From Arthrobacter sp. Hiyo8 (lineage in GTDB: Bacteria > Actinomycetota > Actinomycetes > Actinomycetales > Micrococcaceae): a DNA stretch of 64,000 bases. Below are positions 21,306 through 31,138 of this stretch, in pieces. Position 1 is the first letter of the stretch. Every line of letters starts with the position of its first letter. Below the pieces are notes generated by a model. The model had not been told where the DNA came from and searched no databases. It saw only the letters and a program-made list of their open reading frames with translations. Position numbers and translations under genes: made by a program. The stretch is from contig AP014719.1 in the NCBI GenBank assembly GCA_001549895.1, positions 930,001 to 994,000 on the forward strand. Reading direction: 5' to 3'.

Positions 21306-22568
21306 AATGTGCCTGCCTGTTTGGGGCTCTCTGACGGAACGGTGTCCGCGTGGACTGTCTGCTTCGGAAATACCTCGGCGTGGGCCGGGGCGGCCTGTGC
21401 ACCCGACGGAAGGCGGAGCGTGAATCGGCAGCCCTCGCCGGTGTTCGCCACCGTGACCGTGCCGCCGTGAGCCTTCACGATGCCTGCCACCATGCTGAGC
21501 CCCACGCCTGCTCCGCTGTATCGCGGTGGACCCCCTTCCACAGGCTTCCCCGCTCCCCGGGAACGGTCCTTTTGCCAGCCGGTCTCGAAAACGTGGGCGA
21601 GATCCTCCTCGTCGATGCCTCCGCAGCTGTCCACGACGTCGACGACGGCGTCGCTCCCGTCGCGTCCGACGCGAACCATGACCCGCCGTCGGGCCGGCTG
21701 TAGATGATCGCGTTGAGCAGCACGTTCCGGACTGCCCGTCCCAGGCTGGGCCGTCCGCGACGGCCATGCACTCCCGGTCGCCGCCGCCGTCGAGCCGGAT
21801 GCCGCGTTGGGCGGCGAGGGGCGCGAGATCGGCGATGGCGTCGCTCACGAGGTCGTAGAGGTCGAGGGATTCTGCGCTCAGGCGGAGCGTTCCCGCCTGG
21901 ATTTTGGACAGTTCCAGGAGGTCGTTGACCATGACCGCCATCTGGTCCGTCTGGGCGATGATCTTGCGGTAGTACGCGGGGATGTCGGAGGCCATGCCAT
22001 CTTCCAGCGCTTCGGCCATGGCCCGCATGCTGGCCAAAGGGGTCCGGAGGTCGTGCGAGATCCAGGAGACCAGTTCGCGGCGGGCGGTTTCGACGGCGGC
22101 TTCCCGTCGCCGGGATTCCTCAAGTTTGACGCTGCTCGCTTCGAGTTCCTGGGCTAGCTGGGCGAGCTCGGAGTTCATTGCCGGTCCGGCCCGCCGCGAT
22201 CCCGATTGTGGCAGGAAGGAGCCATCGAGGGCTTCTCCGCTGCCGAGGCGCCGCGTTGCTGCGACGAGCCGGATGGCGTTGCGGGACACCCCGGCCCCGA
22301 GGACCAGGGAAATCGCGATCGCCACGGCCGAGGCTACCCCGAGGATGTACCACATGACTTCGAGGTCCAGGGCGGAAATGAACATCGCATTGAAGGCGCT
22401 CACCATCCCTGCCACGAGGACGGCAACGGTGGCCACCACCACGAGGCAAATCTGGACCAGGATCGACGCGCCACGCAGGAAACGCAGCAAGGCAAGGGTC
22501 AAGGCGCCGATGAGGACAGCCCACAACAGCATCCAGCCCAGGATGGTGAACATTTCAGCCGGCTGCAT
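21302..22568 (-). CDS. Sensor histidine kinase (two frameshifts)
   Basis: Membrane sensor of a two-component pair. The N-terminus has two to three hydrophobic segments (MFTILGWMLLWAVLIGALTL onward), with almost no extracytoplasmic domain, so it may sense a membrane or intracellular signal. A HAMP-like linker is followed by the H-box SWISHDLRTPLASM, the N-box VRNVLLNAIIYSRPDG, and the G2 box YSGAGVGLSMVAGIVKAHGG. Frames change near 21745 and 21683. The ATG at 22568 has a GAAGGAAGG ribosome site and lies inside the last codons of the response regulator. Together they sit at the head of the molybdenum-enzyme operon. Confidence 0.88.
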
Positions 22569-23292
22569 GTCCACCTTCCTTCGCGTCAAAGCGGTAGCCG
22601 ACTCCCCAGACCGTTTTGAGCAGCATCGGGGTGGTGGGGTTGTCTTCGATCTTTTCCCGCAAGCGACGCACGTGGACGGTCACAGTGGACAAATCCCCGA
22701 AGTCCCAACCCCACACTGCCTTGATGAGATCCTCGCGGCTGAACACCTGGTTGGGCCGGCGGAGGAGGAACGCCAGCAGATCGAACTCACGCACCGTAAG
22801 CATCAGGGGTTTGCCATCCTGGAGCACTGTGCGCGAGGCAGGATCCAATTCGAAGCCGGCGAGTTCGACTGGCGGTTCCGGGCTGAATTCCCGGATGCTC
22901 CGGCGCAGGACGGACTTCACACGGAGGACCAACTCGCGGGGTGAGAAGGGCTTGGTGACATAGTCGTCCGCTCCGCTTTCCAATCCCAGGATCCGGTCGT
23001 CTTCCGTGCCGAGGGCGGTCACCATGATGATCGGTACGCTCATGGCCAGGCGGAGCCTGCGGCACACTTCCACGCCGTCGAGTCCGGGCAGCATCCGGTC
23101 CAGGATGACAAGGTCGGGCCGCCTGGCGGCCGCGAGGCTCAGCGCGGTGAAGCCGTCCCCCGCGAGATCGACTTGGAAGCCTGCCTGGACCAGGTAGTCC
23201 CGGACGACGTCGGCGATGGTCTGTTCGTCTTCGACCAGCAGGATGCGCCGATTGCCGACGTCGGCACCGTGCGGGGCGGGCTGCGTGTTCAC
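22555..23292 (-). CDS. OmpR-family response regulator
   Basis: About 245 residues. The receiver domain has the acidic pair in LLVEDEQ, the phospho-acceptor in LVILDRMLPGLDG and the conserved Lys in YVTKPFSPREL. The winged-helix domain follows (LTVREFDLLAFLLRRPNQVF, DLSTVTVHVRRLREKIED) ending VWGVGYRFDAKEGGHAAG. I choose the GTG at 23292 because TATGCT lies 6 nt before it, the leaderless-promoter layout; a longer N-terminus is open but does not look conserved. It is the first gene of the leftward operon, so it probably controls itself and the molybdoenzyme. Confidence 0.9.
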   Translation of the reverse strand: MNTQPAPHGADVGNRRILLVEDEQTIADVVRDYLVQAGFQVDLAGDGFTALSLAAARRPDLVILDRMLPGLDGVEVCRRLRLAMSVPIIMVTALGTEDDRILGLESGADDYVTKPFSPRELVLRVKSVLRRSIREFSPEPPVELAGFELDPASRTVLQDGKPLMLTVREFDLLAFLLRRPNQVFSREDLIKAVWGWDFGDLSTVTVHVRRLREKIEDNPTTPMLLKTVWGVGYRFDAKEGGHAAG

Positions 23293-23298
23293 ACCTTC

Positions 23299-23304
23299 AG
23301 CATA
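23299..23304 (-). promoter_or_regulatory. -10 element before the response regulator
   Basis: TATGCT on the minus strand, 6 nt before the GTG start, as in leaderless actinobacterial promoters. The divergent moaA promoter lies about 150 bp away. Confidence 0.5.
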
Positions 23305-23452
23305 GATTCGCGTGCTGCCCGCGGTACGTGTTCCGGGCGTCCACGGGCCAACCGTATGCATTCCGTAAGAAGTCACCTCTTGCGTTGCCTTCCACGGGAG
23401 CGGAAGACGAACGTGACTGGTGGCCGATATCACGCTCGGGCCCTGCCTGGCG

Positions 23453-23458
23453 TAGCCT
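23453..23458 (+). promoter_or_regulatory. -10 element of a leaderless moaA promoter
   Basis: TAGCCT followed by 6 nt and the moaA ATG. No Shine-Dalgarno lies in between. Confidence 0.5.
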
Positions 23459-23464
23459 GAACCC

Positions 23465-24593
23465 ATGAGTGTTCAGCTAGGCATGCCGTTGCCCCCTGCG
23501 GGCGACGGGACGGGAAGCGGCGTTTCTGCGCCCCCGCCGCGCCCTGCAGGAACTCCCCCTGGCCTGTTCGATCGTTACGGACGCCGGGCCACCGACATGC
23601 GCTTGTCCTTGACCGACAAGTGCAATCTGCGGTGCACCTACTGCATGCCGGCCGAAGGCCTCGAATGGTTGTCCAAACAAGCCGTGATGACCGCCGCCGA
23701 GATCGTCCGGCTGGTGCGGATCGGCGTCGAACACCTCGGGGTCCGCGAACTGCGCCTCACCGGAGGCGAGCCCCTGGTCCGCGCCGACCTGGTGGACATC
23801 ATCACCGCCCTCCGCCAGGCGCACCCCGATCTGCCGATCTCCATGACCACCAACGGCGTCGGACTCGACAAGAAAGCAGCAGCGCTCAAGCAAGCCGGAC
23901 TCACCCGCATCAACGTCTCCCTCGACTCCCTCCACGAAGAAACCTTCACGAAGCTGACCCGGCGGCCTTTCCTCGACAAGGTGCTGGCCGGCGTCGATGC
24001 CGCCCGGGCCGCGGGCCTGGGCCGGTCAAGATCAACGCCGTCCTCATGCGCGGCATCAACGACGCCGAGTCCCCCGAGCTCCTGGCCTGGGCACTGGAGC
24101 GCGGCTATGAACTGCGCTTCATCGAACAAATGCCGCTGGACGCCGACCACGGCTGGACCCGGCGCGACATGATCACGGCAGCCGAGATCCGCGAACTGCT
24201 TTCCCGCGACTTCGTGCTGGCCCGGACCCGCGCGAACGCGACGGCGCACCGGCGGAACGATTCGAAGTACGACGGCGGGACCCGGCATCCGTCCAAGCCA
24301 CCGGTCCGCTCCTGGGCACCGTCGGCATCATCGCCTCCGTCACCGAACCGTTCTGCTCCGATTGCCGGCGCACAAGGATCACCGCCGAAGGCAAGATCAT
24401 GAGCTGCCTGTTCTCACGCGAAGAATTCGACCTGTTGGGACTACTCCGGTCCGGAGCCAGCGACGAGGAACTCGCCCAACGCTGGCAGGACGCCATGTGG
24501 ATCAAACCCAAGGCACACGGCATGGACCACACCGGCCTCGGCGCACCCGACTTCGTCCAACCAGACCGCAGCATGAGCGCCATCGGAGGCTGA
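23465..24593 (+). CDS. moaA: GTP 3',8-cyclase MoaA (frameshifted)
   Basis: Radical-SAM enzyme for the first step of molybdenum cofactor synthesis. The N-terminal cluster motif is [29 protein letters not shown] is the SAM-binding region; the second cluster is in [19 protein letters not shown]. The protein ends SAIGG, the conserved C-terminal Gly-Gly that enters the active site. Frames change near 24022 ([17 protein letters not shown]) and again between about 24230 and 24340. Reconstructed length is about 377. It is divergent from the molybdoenzyme operon and followed at 4 bp by moaD. Confidence 0.93.
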
Positions 24594-24597
24594 GGCT

Positions 24598-24864
24598 TTG
24601 CTCGTAAGATACTTCGCTGCCGCGCGCGCCGCGGCAGGCGTCGAAGAGGAACACCACGATCTCCCGGACGGAACCAGCTTGGACGGGCTGATCGCGGCCG
24701 TGCTCGCCGTCGAACGTCCGGAACCACCGGCCGGCACGCCGCCCCTGGCCCGGATCATTTCGCGCAGCAGCTTCCTGCGCAACGAGATAGCGGTCCGCGA
24801 CCATTCGGCCGCTCTCGGTGCGGACGACGTCGTCGACGTCCTCCCGCCGTTTGCCGGGGGCTGA
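24598..24864 (+). CDS. moaD: Molybdopterin synthase sulfur-carrier subunit MoaD
   Basis: Ubiquitin-like carrier of 88 residues that ends DVLPPFAGG; the C-terminal Gly-Gly is thiocarboxylated and delivers sulfur to MoaE. The start is read as TTG (MLVRYFAAARAAAGV), which matches the family beginning, 4 bp after the moaA stop. It is the small partner of the MoaE encoded in the opposite operon. Confidence 0.9.
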   Translation: MLVRYFAAARAAAGVEEEHHDLPDGTSLDGLIAAVLAVERPEPPAGTPPLARIISRSSFLRNEIAVRDHSAALGADDVVDVLPPFAGG

Positions 24865-24944
24865 GCCGGCCACGGCCGGAGGGTGGCTCCCGGGGTCCAA
24901 GGAGCCTACGCTGTGCCTATCCGCGCAACAGCAAAGGAACAGCC

Positions 24945-25238
24945 ATGTACACCCTCCTGATCGAACACGCCGTGAACGACTTCGACGCATGGAAGCGGTC
25001 GTTCGACTCGGATCCGGCAGATCGCGCCGGCTCCGGCGTTGTTTCGTACAGGGTCTCCAAGCCCGTGGACGATTCCCAGCGGGTCCTGATTGAGCTTGAT
25101 TTCGTCGAGCGGGAGCGCGCTGAATCAATGCTGGACACCTTGCGGACACGGGTGTGGAGTGGACCTGGAAGGCCGGCCTCGCTCGACGGCATGCCGGATG
25201 CGCGGATCGTTGAGTCGTTGGAGGCCAAGGTCCTCTGA
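24945..25238 (+). CDS. Small protein of unknown function, possible alpha-beta barrel
   Basis: A 97-residue intact frame, MYTLLIEHAVNDFDAWKRSF at the start and GMPDARIVESLEAKVL at the end. The alternation of strand and helix and the pattern LIEHAV-FDAWKRSFD resemble small dimeric alpha-beta barrel proteins of the antibiotic-monooxygenase type, without catalytic residues I can assign. An AAAGGAAC element 8 nt upstream of the ATG serves as ribosome site. It ends 25 bp from a convergent gene. Confidence 0.6.
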   Translation: MYTLLIEHAVNDFDAWKRSFDSDPADRAGSGVVSYRVSKPVDDSQRVLIELDFVERERAESMLDTLRTRVWSGPGRPASLDGMPDARIVESLEAKVL

Positions 25239-25263
25239 ACGCTGTGCCTGCCGGACGTGTGCC

Positions 25264-25724
25264 TTAGACGCGCCTGCACACAGAGACCATGAACGGGCTG
25301 AACGTCGGGGCATCCCCGAGCCTCAGTTCCGCCGTGTGGGTCAGCACGCCACCGTCCACCTTGAAGGTGTGGCGCGCGGTCCCGCGAGGACTACGCCGCT
25401 CAAGCCTGAGCGTGCCGTCCTCCCAATGCCCGCGGGCCGGAGCTTCCGGTGGCCGGCCCATGCTGTCCACGTAGTACCAGAGGGTCTCTCCGTGGTCCGG
25501 GTCAACGGTGAAGACACCGTGGCCCTCGAAATGGGTGCCGTCAGGCTCGATGTGCCGGTAGCTCTGCACCAAGGCGTAGCCTCCCGCCGCGCGCGAGAAG
25601 GTCACCTCGGCGTCGGCGGTCCGGCGGGTCCCCAGGGCGAGGCCGCAAGCTCGGTGCTCCCCCGCCAATGACCCAGGAATGCCTCCAGCGCAGTGTGTGC
25701 ATGACTCTTCAATGGCTCGTTCAT
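25264..25724 (-). CDS. DUF1579-like lipocalin-fold protein (frameshifted)
   Basis: About 154 residues, no signal peptide. The start MNEPLKSHAHTALEAFLGHW with GSTELAASPWGPA resembles DUF1579 family proteins, and the continuation RAAGGYALVQSYRHIEPDG, HGVFTVDPDHGETLWYYVDS and GGVLTHTAELRLG shows the repeating beta strands of a small lipid- or ligand-binding barrel. The frame changes near 25625. Function is unknown; such proteins are usually treated as heme- or lipid-binding on structural grounds only. Confidence 0.6.
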
Positions 25725-25811
25725 GGCGACTCCTGCGCGGGACGATGGATACGTCACCATCATGTTCCCGATCGAGCAGGCGCGTCCAGCCTTCCCCACC
25801 CGGACGCGGGT

Positions 25812-27153
25812 TCAGAGGCCGAACGTCTCGGTTTCCTCGAAGGGCCCGACGACGGTTACGGTGCGGGGGCTTCGGCGAGCACCCGGGCGAGTTCCTGGAC
25901 CTGCTCGGCGGTGACGGCCTTGATGCGGTCCAGCGTTTCGTCGATGTCCTGGAATTCGCCGGAGACGAGCTCGGCGCGGCCGAGGCGGGACATCCGCGAA
26001 CCGGTGTCTTCAAGGGCCAGGACGATTCCGCCGCACAATTGGCCGACGGCCTTGCGCAGTTCCTCGTCCGTGATTCCGTCGGCAGCGAGCTTGTCCAGCT
26101 CGGCGCCCAGGAGTTCCAGGACCTGCTTGACCTTCGACGGCGTGCAGCCGGCGTACATGCCGAAGTAGCCTGCGTCAGCATAGGCGGAGGCGAAGGAATA
26201 GGTGGAGTAGACGAGGCCCCGCTTTTCGCGGATCTCCTGGAAGAGGCGCGAAGACATGCCACCGCCAAGGACAGCGTTCAGGACGCTCATCACGAAGCGC
26301 CGATCGTCGGTGGCCACGATCGAGGGGCAACCCATGATGATGTTGGCCTGCTCCACGGGACGCTTGATCACATGCAGTCCTGCGGTACCCGTGATGTCCG
26401 CCCGCTCGGTGGAGCGGCGCTCAACGGGGGCAGCGGTCTCCTTCAGCTCCCACCCGGCCGTCCGCAAGGCATCGAGCACGAGGCGGCACACGATGTCGTG
26501 GTCCAGGCCGCCAGCGGCGGTAATGACAATTTCGTCCGGCCGGTAGTAGCGCTGGTAGTGTGCCCACACCGAATCGCGGGACACAGCCTTGATGGCGGCA
26601 GGGGTGCCCCCGATCGGTCGGCCCAGCGGATGCACACCGAGCACTGCGGCCACGAAGTTTTCATGTGCGACGTCGGTGGGGTCATCGCTGTCCATGGCGA
26701 TTTCCTCAAGGATCACGTCGCGTTCCTGCTCAAGTTCCTCAGGATCCAGCACGGCGCCGGTGATCATGTCCGCGATGACGTCGATAGCCATCGGAAGATC
26801 TGTGTCCAGCACCCGCGCAAAGTAGCACGTGCTTTCCTTCGCGGTGGCCGCGTTCGATTCACCGCCGACCTCGTCGAAAGCGGACGCGATCTCCAGGGCT
26901 GTGCGCTTCTTGGTGCCTTTGAACAAGAGGTGCTCAAGGAAGTGGGTGGAGCCGTGCTGGCCGTCCGCCTCGTCCCGGGAACCGACACCCACCCAGAATC
27001 CGATGGTTGCGGATCGCTGCCCGGGCATGGCCTCTGTGAGCACCCGGACGCCTCCCGGAAGCACTGAACGCCGGACAACGGAGCCGCCTTCAGCGCCATG
27101 GATCAATTCGCCGCCGGCACGGTCTGCGCCAATGGGAGGGGTACGACAGTCAT
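25812..27153 (-). CDS. M16-family zinc peptidase (two frameshifts)
   Basis: Pitrilysin/mitochondrial-processing-peptidase-like protease of about 447 residues. The inverted zinc motif is HFLEH (in GSTHFLEHLLFKGT), with the distal Glu in FDEVGGESNAATAKE. The C-terminal substrate-binding half includes GGGMSSRLFQEIREKRGLVY. The apparent start within MIHGAEGGSVVRRS is preceded by MTVVPLPLAQT in another frame with an AAAGG ribosome site, so I place the start at 27153 with one missing base near 27127. At the end CCCCC lacks a C, and restoring it replaces the early stop by RTVTVVGPFEETETFGL. It follows pnp on the same strand, a conserved actinobacterial pair. Confidence 0.9.
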
Positions 27154-27254
27154 CAAGACCTTTCAGTTCTGCGGGAAATCATGGGTGCCAAATCTGGCTG
27201 CAATCGTACCAGCGGGCGCATCGCCCCGGGACGGGAATCCGTTGTTAAAACCGG

Positions 27255-27286
27255 GCAGGACCGGTGGACATGTCCACCGGTCCTGC
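27255..27286 (-). terminator. Terminator after pnp
   Basis: A perfect 32-bp palindrome, GCAGGACCGGTGGACA and its complement, 21 bp after the pnp stop. On the minus strand it is followed by CCGGTTTTAAC, a short T run. It separates pnp from the peptidase gene. Confidence 0.75.
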
Positions 27287-27306
27287 CGCGTGTTTGCCGG
27301 TTCAGG

Positions 27307-29554
27307 CTACTCGGCGGAAACTTCAGCCTCTTCGGCGGGAGCTTCCTCGGAGACGGCGCCTTCTTCCTCGGCCACAACCGGGGAGAGGGAGAGCTTGCCG
27401 CGGTCGTCGATCTTGGTGATCTCGACCTGGATCTTCTGGCCCACGGAGACGACGTCGTCGACGTTGTCCACGCGCTTGCCGCTGGCCAGCTTGCGCAGCT
27501 CGGAGATGTGCAGCAGGCCGTCCTTGCCCGGGTCAGGGAAACGAACGCACCGAAGGTGGTGGTCTTGACGACCGTGCCCAGGTAACGCTCACCGATTTCC
27601 GGGATCTGCGGGTTGGCAATGGCGTTGATCGCGGCGCGGGCTGCTTCAGCAGACGGACCGTTGGTGGCGCCGATGTAGACGGTGCCGTCGTCCTCGATGG
27701 AGATGTCGGCGCCGGTGTCTTCCTGGATCTGGTTGATCATCTTGCCCTTGGGCCGATGACCTCACCGATCTTGTCAACGGGGATGTTGACGGCGATCACG
27801 CGCGGTGCGAACTCGGAGAGCTCGTCCGGGTGTCGATGGCGGCGTTGATGACGTCCAGGATGTGCAGGCGGGCTTCGCGGGCCTGCTTCAGGGCTGCGGC
27901 CAGGACCGATGCGGGGATGCCGTCGAGCTTGGTGTCCAGCTGGATGGCCGTGACGAACTCGGAAGTACCGGCAACCTTGAAGTCCATGTCGCCGAAAGCG
28001 TCTTCGGCGCCGAGGATGTCGGTCAGGGCAGCGTAGCGGGTCTGACCGTCAACCTGGTCGGAAACCAGGCCCATGGCGATACCGGCAACGGCGGCCTTCA
28101 GCGGCACGCCTGCGTTGAGCAGGGACAGCGTGGAAGCACAGACGGAACCCATCGACGTCGAACCGTTGGAGCCGAGGGCCTCGGACACCTGGCGGATGGC
28201 GTACGGGAATTCCTCGCGGGACGGGAGAACCGGAACCAGGGCGCGCTCTGCGAGTGCACCGTGGCCGATTTCGCGGCGCTTCGGGGAGCCGACGCGGCCG
28301 GTTTCACCGGTGGAGTACGGCGGGAAGTTGTAGTTGTGCATGTAGCGCTTGCGCGTGACAGGAGACAGCGAGTCGATCTGCTGTTCCATCTTGAGCATGT
28401 TCAGCGTGGTGACACCCATGATCTGGGTTTCTCCACGCTCGAAGATGGCGGAACCGTGAACGCGGGGCAGGACCTCTACCTCGGCGGTCAGCTGGCGGAT
28501 GTCCGTCAGGCCGCGGCCGTCGATGCGGATCTGGTCCTTGAGGATGCGCTGGCGGACAACCTGCTTGGTCAAGGAGCGGAAGGCTGCGGACAGTTCCTTC
28601 TCGCGGCCCTCGAACTCGCCGGCGAGGGCGCCAAGGACTTCGTCCTTGAGTTCGTCAGAGGCGTTGTCGCGGTCCTGCTTGTCGGCGATCTGGAAGACAG
28701 CAGCAAGCTTCTCGGCAGCGGCGGCTTCAACAGCGGCGTAAACGTCGTCCTGGTAGTCCAGGAAGACCGGGAATTCAACCGTAGGCTTGGCAGCGCGGGC
28801 GGCCAGGTCAGCCTGGGCCTCGCACAGGGCCTTGATGAACGGCTTGGCAGCCTCGAGGCCCTCGGAAACGACCTCTTCGGTGGGAGCGGTGGCGCCCTGT
28901 TCCTTGATGAGGTTCCAGGAGTTGTCCGTGGCTTCGGCTTCAACCATCATGATGGCGACGTCGTCCCCGGCGATGCGGCCGGCAACAACCATGTTGAAGA
29001 CGGCGTTCTCGAGCTGTGAGTGCTTCGGGAAGGCAACCCATTCGGTGCCCTGTTCGTCGGCGATGAGGGCAACGCGGACGCCGCCGATCGGGCCGGAGAA
29101 CGGGAGGCCGGAGAGCTGGGTGGACATGGACGAGGCGTTGATGGCCACGACGTCGTAGAGCTCGTCCGGTTGATCGCCAGGACGGTCACGACGATCTGTA
29201 CCTCGTTGCGCAGGCCCTTGACGAACGCGGGACGCAGCGGCGGTCCATGAGGCGGCAAGCAAGGATGGCTTCGGTGGACGGGCGGCCTTCACGGCGGAAG
29301 AACGAGCCCGGGATGCGGCCGGCGGCGTACATGCGCTCTTCGACGTCGACGGTCAGCGGGAAGAAGTCGAAGCCTTCACGCGGGGACTTGCCTGCGGTGG
29401 TTGCGGACAGCAGTGCGGTGTCTTCGTCGATGTAGACCATCGCGGCGCCGGCTGCCTGCTTGGCGAGGCGGCCGGTTTCGAAGCGGATTACACGCTTGCC
29501 GAAGCGGCCGTTGTCGATGATGGCTTCTGAGAACTGGATTTCGGGACCCTCCAT
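27307..29554 (-). CDS. pnp: Polynucleotide phosphorylase (about five frameshifts)
   Basis: Phosphorolytic 3'-5' exoribonuclease of the RNA degradosome. Two RNase PH domains are visible ([20 protein letters not shown] and [20 protein letters not shown] with [18 protein letters not shown]), followed by the KH domain ([18 protein letters not shown]) and the S1 domain ([17 protein letters not shown] then [20 protein letters not shown]). The end, [20 protein letters not shown], is an acidic tail. Frame joins lie near 29240, 29170, 27825, 27750 and 27535. Reconstructed length is about 750, normal. rpsO lies upstream on the same strand, the usual rpsO-pnp order. Confidence 0.95.
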
Positions 29555-29767
29555 TGAGAGTCACCTCCGTTTCTTGTTTAGCGGAAGTCCTCCCGCATCG
29601 ACCCAGGCCAGCGTCTGTTCCTGGCCTGTACGACACCCGGTCATCGATCGAGACCCACGGGCTGTGCCTTCATCGCAGAAGGTTGCTCCCGGGGATCACT
29701 ACCGAGGACCGCGAATGCGCGATGCGGTTGAACTCCTGTTAAGTGTTGGATTTAGTTATGGAGAAAA

Positions 29768-29798
29768 GGCGGCCCGTTCCGCGGAGGATCGGGCCGCC
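29768..29798 (-). terminator. Terminator after rpsO
   Basis: Stem GGCGGCCCG with CGGGCCGCC, 13-nt loop, followed on the minus strand by TTTTCTCC, 10 bp after the rpsO stop. The rest of the 254-bp gap to pnp holds no gene I can recognise and must contain the pnp promoter. Confidence 0.8.
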
Positions 29799-29808
29799 CG
29801 AAGTCAAA

Positions 29809-30078
29809 CTAGCGGCGCAGGCCGAGGCGCTCGATGAGCGCACGGTAGCGGGCAATGTCAGTCTTCTTGAGGTAGCCCAGCATGCGCTTGCGACGACCAA
29901 CCATGGCCAGCAGACCGCGCTGGGTGTGGAAGTCGTGCTTGTGCTCCTTCATGTGCTCAGTCAGATCCTTGATCCGCTGAGTCAGGACTGCAATCTGGAC
30001 CTCCGGCGAACCAGTGTCGCCCTTGGACGTTGCGTATGCCTCGATGATGGACTGCTTAACAGCGGCTTCAAGTGCCAC
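29809..30078 (-). CDS. rpsO: Ribosomal protein S15
   Basis: Primary 16S rRNA-binding protein of the 30S platform. The 89-residue form from the GTG at 30078 ([20 protein letters not shown]) matches the family exactly, and contains [40 protein letters not shown] and [28 protein letters not shown] ribosome site precedes the GTG, which is why I reject the longer in-frame start. Confidence 0.96.
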   Translation of the reverse strand: MALEAAVKQSIIEAYATSKGDTGSPEVQIAVLTQRIKDLTEHMKEHKHDFHTQRGLLAMVGRRKRMLGYLKKTDIARYRALIERLGLRR

Positions 30079-30248
30079 GTGAACTCCTAGAGTTGTGCCG
30101 TGCGTCCGATTCAGCGCCTCGCTGCCGGGTTGTAATGCGCCGATGACCGCACACAAAACAGGTCCAGCCGCCACGGACTGCAGCCGGATCCATCCCTCAG
30201 TTTACCGGCAGCCCGGCAATCTTGTCGAAAGCTGCCGTGTGACCCTCA

Positions 30249-31130
30249 TCAAAGCCTCTTCAACGACGGCCGCCGCTCACTGCCGATCTCGGTCCGGACG
30301 GCGAAAAGCTCAGGGAAGAACGTCAAGTCAAGGGCCTTCTTCAGGAAGGACACACCGCTCGAGCCTCCGGTTCCGGTCTTCATGCCGATGGTCCGCTGCA
30401 CCGTGCGGAGGTGCCGGAAGCGCCACAATTGGAAGTTGTCTTCCAAGTCCACCAGTTCCTCGCACGCTTCGTACGCCGCCCAGTTGTCTGCGGCATGTTC
30501 GTAGATGTGCTTGAAAAGAGGCAAGAGCTCGGGGGCGAACTCGTGGGCCTGGGTGACGTCCCGGTCCAGGACGGACCGCGGAACGTCGTAGCCGTTCCGG
30601 TCGAGGAAGGCCAGGAATTCGTCGTAGATGCTCGGGGCATTCAGGAGCTCCTCCAGCATCGCCTTCGACTCCGGATCGGATTCGAACACTGGCAGCATTT
30701 TGGCGTTCTTGTTGCCGAGGATGAACTCGACAGCGCGGTATTGGCTCGACTGGAAGCCGGAGGCATTGCCCAGGAAGCCACGGAACTGGGAGTACTCGGT
30801 GGGGGTGAGCGTTGCGAGCACCGACCATTGCTCGGTGAGCGTCTTCTGGATGTGCTTGACCCGGGCGATGGCCTTGAGCGCGGAGCCGAGGTCGTCCTGG
30901 CGGAGCCAGGCGGCCGCGCTGCGGAGTTCGTGCAGGACCAGCTTTAGCCAGAGCTCGGTGGTTTGGTGCTGGATGATGAACAGGAGTTCGTCATGGTGTT
31001 CAGGCTGGCTGACAGGTTGCTGGGCGCTGAGCAGCACGGGCAGCTGCAGGTAGGAGGCGTAGCTCATGCGTGAGCTGAAGTCCTTGACGATGCCTTCGTC
31101 GAGTGGCCGGGTGTTCTTCTCAACGCTCAC
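30249..31130 (-). CDS. kynA: Tryptophan 2,3-dioxygenase
   Basis: Heme enzyme that opens the indole ring of tryptophan to N-formylkynurenine. The 293-residue frame is intact: MSYASYLQLPVLLSAQQPVS, the active-site segment HHDELLFIIQHQTTELWLKL, SGFQSSQYRAVEFILGNKNA, and the heme-ligand region FQLWRFRHLRTVQRTIGMK, with GTGGSSGVSFLKKALDLTFF near the end. The start is GTG, 8 bp after the ribF stop, so it is probably read from the ribF transcript. No other kynurenine-pathway gene is in the window. Confidence 0.95.
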   Translation of the reverse strand: MSVEKNTRPLDEGIVKDFSSRMSYASYLQLPVLLSAQQPVSQPEHHDELLFIIQHQTTELWLKLVLHELRSAAAWLRQDDLGSALKAIARVKHIQKTLTEQWSVLATLTPTEYSQFRGFLGNASGFQSSQYRAVEFILGNKNAKMLPVFESDPESKAMLEELLNAPSIYDEFLAFLDRNGYDVPRSVLDRDVTQAHEFAPELLPLFKHIYEHAADNWAAYEACEELVDLEDNFQLWRFRHLRTVQRTIGMKTGTGGSSGVSFLKKALDLTFFPELFAVRTEIGSERRPSLKRL

Positions 31131-31138
31131 GGTAGGGG

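Noticed and set aside
30206..30240. Terminator after kynA
   Set aside because: CGGCAGC...GCTGCCG has a long loop and no T run; too weak to call.
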